Shown: positions 45,644 through 53,048 of the stretch, one piece after another
How positions within the stretch are numbered: position 1 is the stretch's first letter
How the letters are laid out: the number at the start of each line of letters is the position of its first letter
From: Cellvibrio mixtus subsp. mixtus J3-8
Lineage (GTDB): Bacteria; Pseudomonadota; Gammaproteobacteria; Pseudomonadales; Cellvibrionaceae
Assembly (NCBI RefSeq): GCF_000766945.1
Contig: NZ_KN266217.1
Coordinates: 18,729-77,247 of the forward strand
Direction of reading: 5' to 3'
Length of the DNA stretch: 58,519 nt
Position numbers and translations under genes: made by a program
Notes under the pieces: generated by a model
Seen by the model: the letters and a program-made list of their open reading frames with translations, nothing else
The model's database searches: none
Told to the model about the DNA's origin: nothing

Positions 45644-46401
45644 ATCTTGTTAAGGTTTCGGGTTGCGGTGGTACGTTGTGCAAGTTGCACAGGTTTGGTG
45701 ATAAAACGAATACCGCGCAGTAACAGTTTTAACGCTTGCCAATGAATTAATGAAATGGCTTTCATCGCGACCAATGGATGCCGCCAGAACGCGCGCTGTA
45801 ACGTTTGTGATGTCAGTGGTGCGAGTGTGCCGGTCAACGAAGTGACCAATTGTTTTTGCTGGTCAGCATCGTAGTAATCGATCCAGATGCCCAGAGTGTC
45901 CGCAGTGAAATCAAAACGAAATTTATAATTGCCATGCCGGTTAAGAAAGGGCGACACATGAAACACCTTTTCCGCTTCGAGCCATTGATCGGCGGTAATC
46001 GGCGCGTGGTCCGGGTTCGCGCACAGATAATTATGTTGCTCGCCAAAGGTGTTGTGGACCTCGCACAACACCGCTCTTAATGCGTGGCTTTCATCCATAC
46101 AAAAATAAAAACTGACGGGATTGAAAACATAACCGAGCACGCGCGGCATGGTGACGAGGGTGATGTGTTGCGTTTTATGGTCCAGGCCGTATTCCGCCAG
46201 GATGTTCCTGACCCAGGGGGTTGGATCGCTGCCATCGCGCGGGCCAACATCCTCCCGGTGAAAACTTGCAAAGCGTCCCGGAACCGGCGCAGCGGGCAAT
46301 GGCAACACCAGGTAATAAATGCCGTAATGGAAAGCGTTGGCTTTGGGAAACAGCCGTTTGTGCACGACTTGCGCGGTATAGAGTTGCGCTGTGGTCACCA
46401 T
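45640..46401 (-). CDS. DUF1365 protein
   Basis: 253 residues, DUF1365 (COG3496). Motifs: AQVVHKRLFPKANAFHYG..., NPVSFYFC, EVHNTFGEQHNY, EKVFHVSPFL. The family nearly always accompanies the FAD protein and Cfa-like enzyme of this operon; its function is unproven, probably in fatty-acid modification. The ATG overlaps the upstream stop by seven bases. Confidence 0.93.
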   Translation of the reverse strand: MVTTAQLYTAQVVHKRLFPKANAFHYGIYYLVLPLPAAPVPGRFASFHREDVGPRDGSDPTPWVRNILAEYGLDHKTQHITLVTMPRVLGYVFNPVSFYFCMDESHALRAVLCEVHNTFGEQHNYLCANPDHAPITADQWLEAEKVFHVSPFLNRHGNYKFRFDFTADTLGIWIDYYDADQQKQLVTSLTGTLAPLTSQTLQRAFWRHPLVAMKAISLIHWQALKLLLRGIRFITKPVQLAQRTTATRNLNKI

Positions 46402-47666
46402 GGCGGCAAAACCCCCATGCGTTCCGCCAGGGCTACGGCGCTGCCAAGGCCATCTTCATGAAAACCGTAGCGCTGGTAGGCGCCGCAAAACCACAGGCGG
46501 TTATGCCCTTGTATCCCTTCAATGCGCGCCTGGTTTTCAATTGCTGCGGCGTCAAACACCGGATGCTCAAACATCACATCATCGTGGATAAGTTCAGCCG
46601 CCGGTTCGTGGCCGGGGTTCAGCGTCACTATTAATGGTTGGTCGGTCGCCAGTGGCTGGAGATTATTCATCCAATAGCTGAGCGACACACAGGGATTGTT
46701 ATCGGCCTTGCTTTCGGAAAGGTAAACCCAACTCGACCAGGCATTGCGCCGCTTGGGCATAAAACTGGTATCGCTGTGCAACACGGCGCGGTTGGGTTGA
46801 TAGGTAAACGCGGAAAGAATTTTTTGTTCCTGGATGCTTGGATTGGCAATCATGGCGAGTGCCTGGTCGGCGTGACAGGCAAAGATCACCTCATCAAAAT
46901 ATTGCATTCCTGCATACGAGTCTTCCACCAACACACTGTCGTCGTTGCGTATCACATTGGTAACCGCGCGGCCCAAATGAATGCGACCTTTAAACGGCTC
47001 TGTCAGCCGGCGCACATATTCGCGGCTACCGCCAACCACCGTGTGCCATTGGGGATGGTCGTTGATAGTGAGCAAGCCATGGTTTTCAAAAAAACGAATA
47101 AAGGTCCGCGCTGGAAATTTAAGCATATCGGCAAGCGGCATACTCCAGATCGCACCACCCATCGCCAATAAAAAATAATTCCGGAACCAGGGGCGCATGC
47201 CCAGATCGTCCAGGCAATCGCCCAGGGTGAACGAAGGATCTTTGTGAAGGTATAAATGCGCCGATTTATTAAAGCGTAAAATGTCGGCGATCATGCCGAG
47301 GAAATCCGGGCGTAACAAATTTCTTTTTTGCGCAAATATATTGGCGGGTTTGCGTGTGCCGTATTCAAGCCAGCCGTTGTTGATGCTCGCACCGAATGAC
47401 ATATCGCTGTCAGCGATAGGAACTTGCAAATGCGCCAGCAAGCGGGTGAGCAGGGGATAATTGCGTTTGTTAAACACGATAAACCCGGTATCCACCGGCA
47501 CAACGCCGTCTTTGGTATTTACCTCCACAGTCCGGCTGTGGCCGCCGATATAGCCGTTTTTTTCGTAGACGGTAATGTCATGGTGGGGATGCAGCAGTGA
47601 TGCTGCCCCAAGGCCGGATATACCGGTGCCGATTATGGCTATTTTTTTTCGACCTATCTGTGTCAA
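46395..47666 (-). CDS. FAD-dependent amine-oxidase-like protein (COG2907)
   Basis: 423 residues. N-terminal dinucleotide-binding fold AIIGTGISGLGAASLL (about 10-25), then YEKNGYIGGHSRTVEV and the C-terminal FAD motif RLWFCGAYQRYGFHEDGLGSA. COG2907 enzymes act with DUF1365 and Cfa-like proteins and are thought to oxidise or desaturate a modified fatty acid. First gene of the operon; the start codon is TTG, supported by GAGGA nine to ten bases upstream, and no ATG precedes the Rossmann fold. It is separated from the upstream sensor kinase gene by 131 bases that should hold a promoter. Confidence 0.9.
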   Translation of the reverse strand: MTQIGRKKIAIIGTGISGLGAASLLHPHHDITVYEKNGYIGGHSRTVEVNTKDGVVPVDTGFIVFNKRNYPLLTRLLAHLQVPIADSDMSFGASINNGWLEYGTRKPANIFAQKRNLLRPDFLGMIADILRFNKSAHLYLHKDPSFTLGDCLDDLGMRPWFRNYFLLAMGGAIWSMPLADMLKFPARTFIRFFENHGLLTINDHPQWHTVVGGSREYVRRLTEPFKGRIHLGRAVTNVIRNDDSVLVEDSYAGMQYFDEVIFACHADQALAMIANPSIQEQKILSAFTYQPNRAVLHSDTSFMPKRRNAWSSWVYLSESKADNNPCVSLSYWMNNLQPLATDQPLIVTLNPGHEPAAELIHDDVMFEHPVFDAAAIENQARIEGIQGHNRLWFCGAYQRYGFHEDGLGSAVALAERMGVLPPW

Positions 47667-47797
47667 AGGTATGTCCTCGTTAGAGCCACTTACAATAGTA
47701 GAGGGCCTGGTATTGACACAAACTTACTCTTTTCTAAATTTTTGGTAAGGTTAGAAAGTATCGGGGAAGGTTTAAGGTTGTTGGCCAGGTTAAAACT

Positions 47798-49144
47798 TTA
47801 TTGGTAAGCCTGGAAGGTTATGCGAACCCGCAAGCCCGGAGCCGCGTTCTCAAGGGTAATATGCGCCTGGTGTTGCTCGGCCACGGCGCGCACCAGGCTC
47901 AGGCCCAGCCCGTTGCCCGGCGTACTGCGGCTGGCATCGCCCCGGTAAAAATGTTTGAACACTTTTTCTTTTTCGTCGTCCGCGATTCCCGGCCCCTGGT
48001 CGCCAACCAATGTCACCACGTGATTCTTTTCAACGCATGTGTACAACACAATCACCGAATGCGACGGCGAAAATTTAATGGCGTTGTCGACGAGGTTGGC
48101 AAACAGCTGGAACAGCAAATCGCCATCGCCTTTAATCATTAAATTGGCGGCGAGTTTTATATCGAAGCGAATCTCTTTTTCCTCAGCGACCGGCTCATAA
48201 AGCTCAGCGATGTCATGAACAATTTTGCTCAAATTCACGTCGCGCATTTGCTGGCCGCGCTTGCCTTTTTCGATATTGGCAATGCGCAGCAATGCATGGA
48301 ATACACCGAGGATGTGGTCGACATTCGCAAGCACCATGTCGATGTGTTCGTCATCGACGCGCTGGTTTTTCAACGCTTCAATATCGCTGCGCAAACCGCT
48401 TAATGGCGTGCGTAAATCGTGGGCGATATTGTTGCTGATTTCGCGCGCACCATTCATCAGGTCTTCGATTTTTGCGAGAAAACTGTTTAGCACCAGCGAT
48501 AAATTACTCAAATCGTCCCAGCGGCTATCAATCGCGAGGCGTTGGGATAAATCACCCGTTTTAACAATATGTTCTGCGGTCGCCGCGATACGGTTAATTC
48601 TGCTCACCACAAAATGGCTGATTCCAAAACTTACCAGCACCACAATTAACATCAACGCCATAATGAGCCAGCTCAAATGTTTGAGCTGCTCATAACTCGC
48701 AATCAGTTCCTGCACATTGCGCGCAACCATAATGCGCGCGCCGTTATCGAATGTGTGGATTTTTGCAGCAAATGCCTGGTTGCCGTGGAATGTTTCAAGG
48801 TCAAAACCCAAAACGCCTTCAGTAATCTTCTGGATGGTAGCGGGCATGGGGTCAATGGAGCCGCCCAGCAATTTTCCCGCTGCATCTTCATAGCGGAAGC
48901 GCACGATCTGATCATCCTTGGCCCGGCGTTGAATGTAGGGCAGCAACTCGCCCTCAACATTCGCCATGCCCGACACCATGCTGATTTCAATATCAATTGC
49001 GGCTTCGGTTTCGCGCAGGAAATCGCGTTTGCCCAAATCAATCAGGAAATAACCCAGGATGGCAGCAGACACGGCAAGCAACACTGTGAACAACAATGCC
49101 ATCTTAAAACTGGAGCTTTGGATATAACGCCTAGAAACTGTCAT
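47798..49144 (-). CDS. HAMP-domain sensor histidine kinase
   Basis: About 448 residues. TM1 at about 14-36, periplasmic sensor domain of ~125 residues, TM2 (LSWLIMALMLIVVLVSFGISHF), HAMP, HisKA with the phospho-acceptor in NNIAHDLRTPLSGLRSD (His242 from this start) and HATPase with DNAIKFSPS, GDQGPGIAD and GNGLGLSLVRA. The ATG overlaps the regulator stop by 14 bases. The signal is unknown. Downstream lies the lipid-modification operon, which is its probable target (inference). Confidence 0.93.
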   Translation of the reverse strand: MTVSRRYIQSSSFKMALLFTVLLAVSAAILGYFLIDLGKRDFLRETEAAIDIEISMVSGMANVEGELLPYIQRRAKDDQIVRFRYEDAAGKLLGGSIDPMPATIQKITEGVLGFDLETFHGNQAFAAKIHTFDNGARIMVARNVQELIASYEQLKHLSWLIMALMLIVVLVSFGISHFVVSRINRIAATAEHIVKTGDLSQRLAIDSRWDDLSNLSLVLNSFLAKIEDLMNGAREISNNIAHDLRTPLSGLRSDIEALKNQRVDDEHIDMVLANVDHILGVFHALLRIANIEKGKRGQQMRDVNLSKIVHDIAELYEPVAEEKEIRFDIKLAANLMIKGDGDLLFQLFANLVDNAIKFSPSHSVIVLYTCVEKNHVVTLVGDQGPGIADDEKEKVFKHFYRGDASRSTPGNGLGLSLVRAVAEQHQAHITLENAAPGLRVRITFQAYQ

Positions 49145-49811
49145 CAACAATGTATCCTGCACCGCGCACGGTTTTGATTAACGTATTTCCGGTGTCGCCC
49201 AATTTTTTGCGCAAGCGGCTTATGTGCACGTCGATCACACTGGTCTGCGGATCAAAATGATAATCCCACACGCTTTCCAGCAACATAGTGCGCGTGACCA
49301 GCTGGCCTTTGAATTTTACGAGGTATTCCAGCAAACGGAATTCACGCGGTTGAAGATCAATGATTTTGCCGTTACAACGCACTTTGTGTGCGAGTAAATC
49401 TATTTCCAGATTGCCGGCTTTGAGTGTGGTTGATTGCGCGGATAATGGCAAAGATGCGCGTTTGCCCAGCGCTTCGACCCGCGCCAGGAGTTCAACAAAC
49501 GCGAAAGGTTTAACGAGATAATCATCGCCACCAGCGCGCAAACCGGTCACTCTGTCATCTACGTCACCAAGCGAGCTTAATATCAAAACGCCGGCCAAAT
49601 TGCCGCTACCGCGCAATGTTTTAATAATGGAAAGACCGTCGAGCAACGGCAACATACGATCAATAATCAGCACATCATATTTTTCATGCAACGCGCGATG
49701 AAGGCCGATTTCCCCATCCTCAGCCAGATCAACAACATGCCCGGCTTCCTTTAAACCTTTTCCGACGTAGGTACGGATTTTTGGATCGTCTTCAATAATC
49801 AGGATTTTCAT
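49131..49811 (-). CDS. OmpR/PhoB-family response regulator
   Basis: 226 residues. Receiver domain with IIEDDPK (acidic pocket), phospho-acceptor Asp51 in VLIIDRMLPLLDG, and Lys in LVKPFAF; C-terminal winged helix with LQPREFRLLEYLV and DVHISRLRKKLG. Pairs with the adjacent kinase. The gene set resembles QseB/CopR-like systems in length only; the regulon is not known. Candidate binding repeats lie 140-170 bases upstream. Confidence 0.94.
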   Translation of the reverse strand: MKILIIEDDPKIRTYVGKGLKEAGHVVDLAEDGEIGLHRALHEKYDVLIIDRMLPLLDGLSIIKTLRGSGNLAGVLILSSLGDVDDRVTGLRAGGDDYLVKPFAFVELLARVEALGKRASLPLSAQSTTLKAGNLEIDLLAHKVRCNGKIIDLQPREFRLLEYLVKFKGQLVTRTMLLESVWDYHFDPQTSVIDVHISRLRKKLGDTGNTLIKTVRGAGYIVDDSF

Positions 49812-49946
49812 GGATTATCTTTTGTGTGTTTGAAATGGTGGAGTTCACCGATATGCCATGCAATGTATCAAAGGGGCTATTCATCGCGCTAGTGAAAACC
49901 AGCGTTATAGTTGCAAGCTGGTGTGGCGCACACATGCAATTGATTT

Positions 49947-49987
49947 AAATTTCGTCTAAGTGTTTTTAAAGTGTTGAGACGAAATTT
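49947..49987. promoter_or_regulatory. perfect inverted repeat enclosing 11-bp-spaced direct repeats
   Basis: AAATTTCGTCT (49947-49957) and AGACGAAATTT (49977-49987) are perfect 11-bp arms. The 19-base centre holds two AAGTGTT copies exactly 11 bases apart (49958 and 49969). Direct repeats at one-turn spacing are typical of OmpR-family binding sites. It lies upstream of the response-regulator gene and also at the end of the degenerate module, where it could form a terminator-like stem. Confidence 0.45.
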
Positions 49988-50163
49988 AATGAGTCGTTCC
50001 AATTTGATTTCTTGCGGGGGGATTTTCGAATACATCCGATGTATTTGAATTGTTCATGATAGGACTTTTGTGTGTTTTAAGTTAACGGCTTCCAGTTAGT
50101 GGCTGGAAGCCGGGTGTTAACTGGAGCACATGCAGGGCTCCGGGCATATTCCCCTTGCGGGTT
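49986..50163 (-). pseudogene. decayed copy of a two-ORF module
   Basis: On the minus strand this holds the tail of a first ORF (NPQGEYARSP..., NTRLPATNWKPLT, stop at 50077) and, 19 bases later, ATG 50057 beginning MNNSNTSDVFENPP and stopping after 23 residues at 49986. Both match the fuller copy at 52376-52837 in sequence and spacing. The first ORF is cut by TGA upstream and lacks about 60 bases present in the other copy; the second has lost its body. So this is a remnant of a duplicated module. Confidence 0.75.
50016..50163 (-). repeat. copy A of a ~150-bp repeated segment (copy B at 52593-52742)
   Basis: About 150 bases match copy B closely, including a perfect 10-bp stem CGGCTTCCAG / CTGGAAGCCG with a 7-base loop (loop differs by one base), flanked by GTTAA / TTAAC. 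A short tail (AAAAAAGCTGACG) is also shared. Copy B has ~60 extra bases before that tail. The repeat corresponds to the ORF1-ORF2 junction of the two-ORF module. Confidence 0.8.
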
Positions 50164-50184
50164 TCACAAAAAAGCTGACGATTG

Positions 50185-50934
50185 TTAAGATTTAAAACGA
50201 CGGCGAGTCATCATCCCGAGCAAACCTAAACCTAACAATATCAAGCCGCTTGATTCTGGAACATTAACCGGCTCCCTGGCTGTACGGACTAAAAGGCTTC
50301 CTCTACTTACGCCACTGCTAATACTAAGCGTTGCAATATTCGAAGCCTGCATGCTTAGACCGTAGCCCTTGTGTAGCCAGCCAGTCTTTTCGGAGTTATT
50401 ACTAGAGGAATGATAATCCGCGACTTGCACTAGACCGTAGCAGGTAAAATCATACCGGCCGTTGCACTCATACTGATTTCCAAAAAAGAATTGAGAAAAG
50501 TCATGATTCTTGTAACCGCCAGGGAACGTGTAAGTTTTATCAATACGCCCGTTGCCGAAGCCACTGTCATACGCCAAGCCTTCAAACGCATTTATAAACC
50601 AGCTTGCACCGTCATGATTGCTGCTTTGCCAGCCTCCTAGCTCTCCCGTCCAGACACCACCCCATAATGAGCTCAATAGCGTTGTAGTTTCGGCGCGAGT
50701 TGCATAACGCCAGTCACCCGCATTCCAGGTATTGCCAAATCGGTCAGTAAAACCATCTTCGATATCGGCGCGGCTGAAGCCAACGGTATGATCCAGGGAA
50801 AGCCATTCCAAACCTTGCAAGGCTACTTGTTTTCCACCTGAGGTTACCTGGTCGCCAGAGATAATTACTGCATGGGCATTTACGCCCATCAATGCACCAA
50901 CTCCCAAAATGAGACTTTTAAATTGTTTCAGCAT
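50185..50934 (-). CDS. PEP-CTERM sorting domain protein
   Basis: About 249 residues, exported. Signal peptide SLILGVGALMGVNAHA, a mature domain with LEWLSLDHTVGFSRADIEDG, WRYATRAETTTLLSSLWGG and an aromatic- and Gly-rich body, then the C-terminal sorting tail VPESSGLILLGLGLLGMMTRRR. The tail has the VPE + hydrophobic helix + Arg cluster of PEP-CTERM proteins, with Ser replacing the usual second Pro. Such proteins are processed by an exosortase, encoded elsewhere, and go to the cell surface or matrix. AAGGA eight bases before the ATG. Confidence 0.85.
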   Translation of the reverse strand: MLKQFKSLILGVGALMGVNAHAVIISGDQVTSGGKQVALQGLEWLSLDHTVGFSRADIEDGFTDRFGNTWNAGDWRYATRAETTTLLSSLWGGVWTGELGGWQSSNHDGASWFINAFEGLAYDSGFGNGRIDKTYTFPGGYKNHDFSQFFFGNQYECNGRYDFTCYGLVQVADYHSSSNNSEKTGWLHKGYGLSMQASNIATLSISSGVSRGSLLVRTAREPVNVPESSGLILLGLGLLGMMTRRRFKS

Positions 50935-51078
50935 CGAATAAATCCTTGTTGTAATTAGAAAAATAAATTTTAAAAAATGAAAAGCGCGACATTCTAAATC
51001 CACATATACAACATGACAATCCTTTTTGTTGTACGAAAAACCCCCTGCATCCCCTGGATATTGGACTTGACGAACGAT

Positions 51079-51234
51079 TTAAGGCCGACGCTGAAAAAGC
51101 CTCAGTATTACCATAAAAACTGGCCGATCACGATCAGAATAATCGGCATGGACGAGGTAATTAATAAAAGCTTCCCGCAATGTCTGACGCAGCAGTGTGT
51201 CGTCTTGACTAATATTTTGATGCGCGTGATGCAT
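51079..51234 (-). pseudogene. fragment of an AlbA-type/RecG-like ATP-binding regulator
   Basis: A 51-codon minus-strand frame (ATG 51234, TAA 51079) whose centre, LLRQTLREAFINYLVHADYSD, matches the R-E-A-[LF]-x-N-[AY]-[LI]-V-H-x-D-Y-S motif of the HATPase domain in AlbA_2/DUF4062-like putative transcriptional regulators. Both flanks of that ~400-600-residue family are missing. A piece of a lost gene within accessory DNA. Confidence 0.65.
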
Positions 51235-51246
51235 ATGAACCAATGA

Positions 51247-51899
51247 TCAAATTTTAAAGGTCACTAAATGAATATTTTGTTTAATAATGGCAGCTTTATC
51301 ACCTTTATTTGAACCCGATTTGATCATATGGATATGTCCGTCAGTGTCAACGTTATTTGCGCCTCCATCCCGTAGTGCCTGGTGTAAATCCTCTTTAGGT
51401 ATTTTATGATTTACATTACTGCTGATGACGAAAAAATTAATAACGCCTTGAACCCCAAGGAGCTTGGCTGCGTTGAAAACAGCGGTACAAACCCCGCGAT
51501 ACAATTTTTTATTTGCCAATACCAGAGCCTGTAAGTTCATTTCTGATTCATGCTCTGTATTAAGGTTTTTTACATACACATCTCCAATAATATCTGAAGC
51601 TTTAACCTTGTGATGAGGCATGCCGATTTTTACGGCGGTAAAAATATCCTCTGGTTTGGTGGCGTCCACGCCAAAAACCCATAAATCACCTTCTATGATT
51701 GCTGCATCTTTAGTAATAGCACCAATTGCCTCTCGGTAAGGTGAAACAGGTATTTGACTTTAATTTTCCATACGGAGAGGGAATCTAAAGTGGTGCGTAA
51801 AACGAAATCGCGCTTTTGCCTCGAATTGTGCAGAATCAAGGTGCAGTCAACTTTATAGGCTGGCATACATTCGGCTAATGACAAAGCTCCTTTTAGCAT
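51247..51899 (-). pseudogene. hypothetical gene split by a 1-nt frameshift
   Basis: The first part starts at ATG 51899 (MLKGALSLAECMPAYK..., directly coupled TAATG to the gene before) and stays in frame to WKIKV. From about 51757 the continuation lies in another frame: QIPVSPYREAIGAITKDAAI, EGDLWVFGVDATKPEDIF... to TGA at 51247. Joining the frames gives a continuous protein of ~216 residues. The stretch AAATTAAAGTCAAA at the break is a plausible slip or read-error site. Family not recognised; contains NFFVISSNVNHKIPKEDL and HIHMIKSGSNKGDK. Confidence 0.7.
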
Positions 51900-52231
51900 T
51901 ATTTATCTCCCTTTATAGATTCGTACGCTTCTGACGATATCGCATTTGCTAATGCAACAGGTTTTTTTTCATTGATGCCAAGAACACATTGCCTAATATC
52001 TGCAATCTCATCTGCAGACCCCTCAATATTTTCAGGGTCAAATTGCTCTGCATTAATCTCATTAATATTTAACGAAATATGGTCAGAGTGGAGATATTCT
52101 TGCAGTAACGTTTTAGCGCTTTTCTCTGTATCCGCAAGTACAACGCCTGTAGCGTAAATAGCATCCGAGCCATCCATATTCACACTGGAGGAAACTCCCA
52201 TTGCCGCTTTAAATTTTATTAGCCAAATCAT
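51899..52231 (-). CDS. hypothetical protein, unrecognised
   Basis: About 110 residues from ATG 52231 (MIWLIKFKAAMGVSSSV); AGGG lies eight bases upstream. An earlier in-frame ATG at 52303 has no ribosome-binding site. The product is acidic (NINEINAEQFDPENIEGSADEIADI) and has no signal peptide. Its stop overlaps the next ATG by one base, so it forms a two-gene operon with the frameshifted gene. The pairing of two small unknown genes could be a toxin/immunity- or effector-type pair, but nothing in the sequence proves that. Confidence 0.55.
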   Translation of the reverse strand: MIWLIKFKAAMGVSSSVNMDGSDAIYATGVVLADTEKSAKTLLQEYLHSDHISLNINEINAEQFDPENIEGSADEIADIRQCVLGINEKKPVALANAISSEAYESIKGDK

Positions 52232-52332
52232 ATCCACATCCCTAATAGAACCAAAAAACAAAAAAGTATCATACCCAATGGTTAAACAATATGTCTGAGA
52301 CATAGTGCATTCGGCGAAAGATAATCATGCAT

Positions 52333-52359
52333 CAATCCCCTTTTTTGCAAGGGGGATTG
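52333..52359. terminator. hairpin between remnant and hypothetical operon
   Basis: CAATCCCC / GGGGATTG, perfect 8-bp stem with an 11-base loop. Only short T-runs flank it. It lies 17 bases beyond the stop of the interrupted MNN gene on the minus strand. Confidence 0.4.
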
Positions 52360-52375
52360 TTTAGAAATTGATGAA

Positions 52376-52636
52376 TCAAACCCTATCCATCAACCGCTTT
52401 AATCGCACATCAATTGCATCGGCTTTATCAACCACTAATTGTGCAAAACGTTCGATGCCTTCGGTGCTATCCGCATCGAGGTCATCAACAAAACGATGAA
52501 TAATTACACTCGTGGATTTACAATAAAACGCACAATGATGTTGGAATTCTCGATAGGAATCGTACAGCTGAACTATTTACCATTTGAGGCTTGGGGAGGG
52601 ATTTTCGGATACGTCCGGTGTATTTGGATTGTTCAT
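52376..52636 (-). pseudogene. second ORF of the two-ORF module, interrupted by TAA
   Basis: From ATG 52636 (GAGAG seven bases upstream) the product reads MNNPNTPDVSENPSPSLKW, then TAA at 52577-52579, then in the same frame IVQLYDSYREFQHHCAFYC and on to ...DVRLKRLMDRV with TGA at 52376: 86 residues in total. The continuity on both sides shows a nonsense mutation (or read error) at codon 20. Small proteins beginning MxNPNxPDVxxNPP with a central (Q/D)HHCAF(Y/F)C segment seem familiar as conserved hypotheticals from mobile elements of pseudomonads; this is from memory only. Confidence 0.7.
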
Positions 52637-52742
52637 GATTAGACTCTCACGTATTTAAGTTAACGGCTTCCAGTTAGTAGCTGGAAGCCGGGTGTCAACT
52701 AGAGCCACGTGAGCGCTCCGGGCATATTCCCCTTGCGGGTTT
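52593..52742 (-). repeat. copy B of the ~150-bp repeated segment
   Basis: Partner of 50016-50163. The shared hairpin is at CGGCTTCCAG / CTGGAAGCCG (about 52664-52690). Differences between the copies often keep the pairing and keep the peptide TRLPATNWKPLT, so both coding and RNA structure seem conserved. Confidence 0.8.
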
Positions 52743-52837
52743 TCTATTACGCCTCTCCACCCGGCCAAATGGCGGGCGCCACTTTCCCTACGAATATCGA
52801 AATCGCAAAAAAAGCTGACGGTTGCGGGGACCGTCAC
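52655..52837 (-). CDS. first ORF of the two-ORF module, 60 residues
   Basis: GTG start at 52837, TAA at 52655. The product starts MTVPATVSFFCDF and ends TRLPATNWKPLT. No strong ribosome-binding site is seen. The stop lies 18 bases before the ATG of the next ORF, and the last nine codons form a perfect 10-bp hairpin in RNA, so it may work as a leader that controls the second ORF. The conserved tail in the decayed copy A supports that it is coding. Confidence 0.5.
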   Translation of the reverse strand: MTVPATVSFFCDFDIRRESGARHLAGWRGVIENPQGEYARSAHVALVDTRLPATNWKPLT

Positions 52838-53009
52838 GTGTTCTAGTGGGGTGAACTTTAATGGGGTGGGGGAGGGTTGTCAAACGAGTTGGCTGAGTTA
52901 AAAGCAGGACAAAAAGTGATCGTACTGTAATGCTCTGATATTTGCGTAAGCTTGCAAAACTACTAATATCGATTTTTATAATGATCGTTATTCAATAGCA
53001 GGCACTGCC

Positions 53010-53048
53010 ATGAATCGAGATTTGCCATTAGTAATGGAAAATAAATAG
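53010..53048 (+). CDS. 12-residue upstream ORF abutting the helicase start
   Basis: ATG at 53010, TAG at 53046-53048, immediately followed by the helicase ATG at 53049 in the same frame. Product MNRDLPLVMENK. No convincing ribosome-binding site. It may be a leader for translational coupling or chance; if TAG were read through, the helicase would gain 13 residues. Confidence 0.25.
   Translation: MNRDLPLVMENK

Noticed and set aside
50016-50163. integron attC site
   Set aside because: The GTTAA...TTAAC-flanked hairpin first suggested attC, but the R'/R'' core pattern (RYYYAAC / GTTRRRY) does not fit, no integrase is nearby and the segment is explained by the ends of two ORFs.
51013-51246. 77-codon plus-strand ORF
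   Set aside because: The opposite strand carries the recognisable ATP-binding-domain fragment; the plus frame lacks support.
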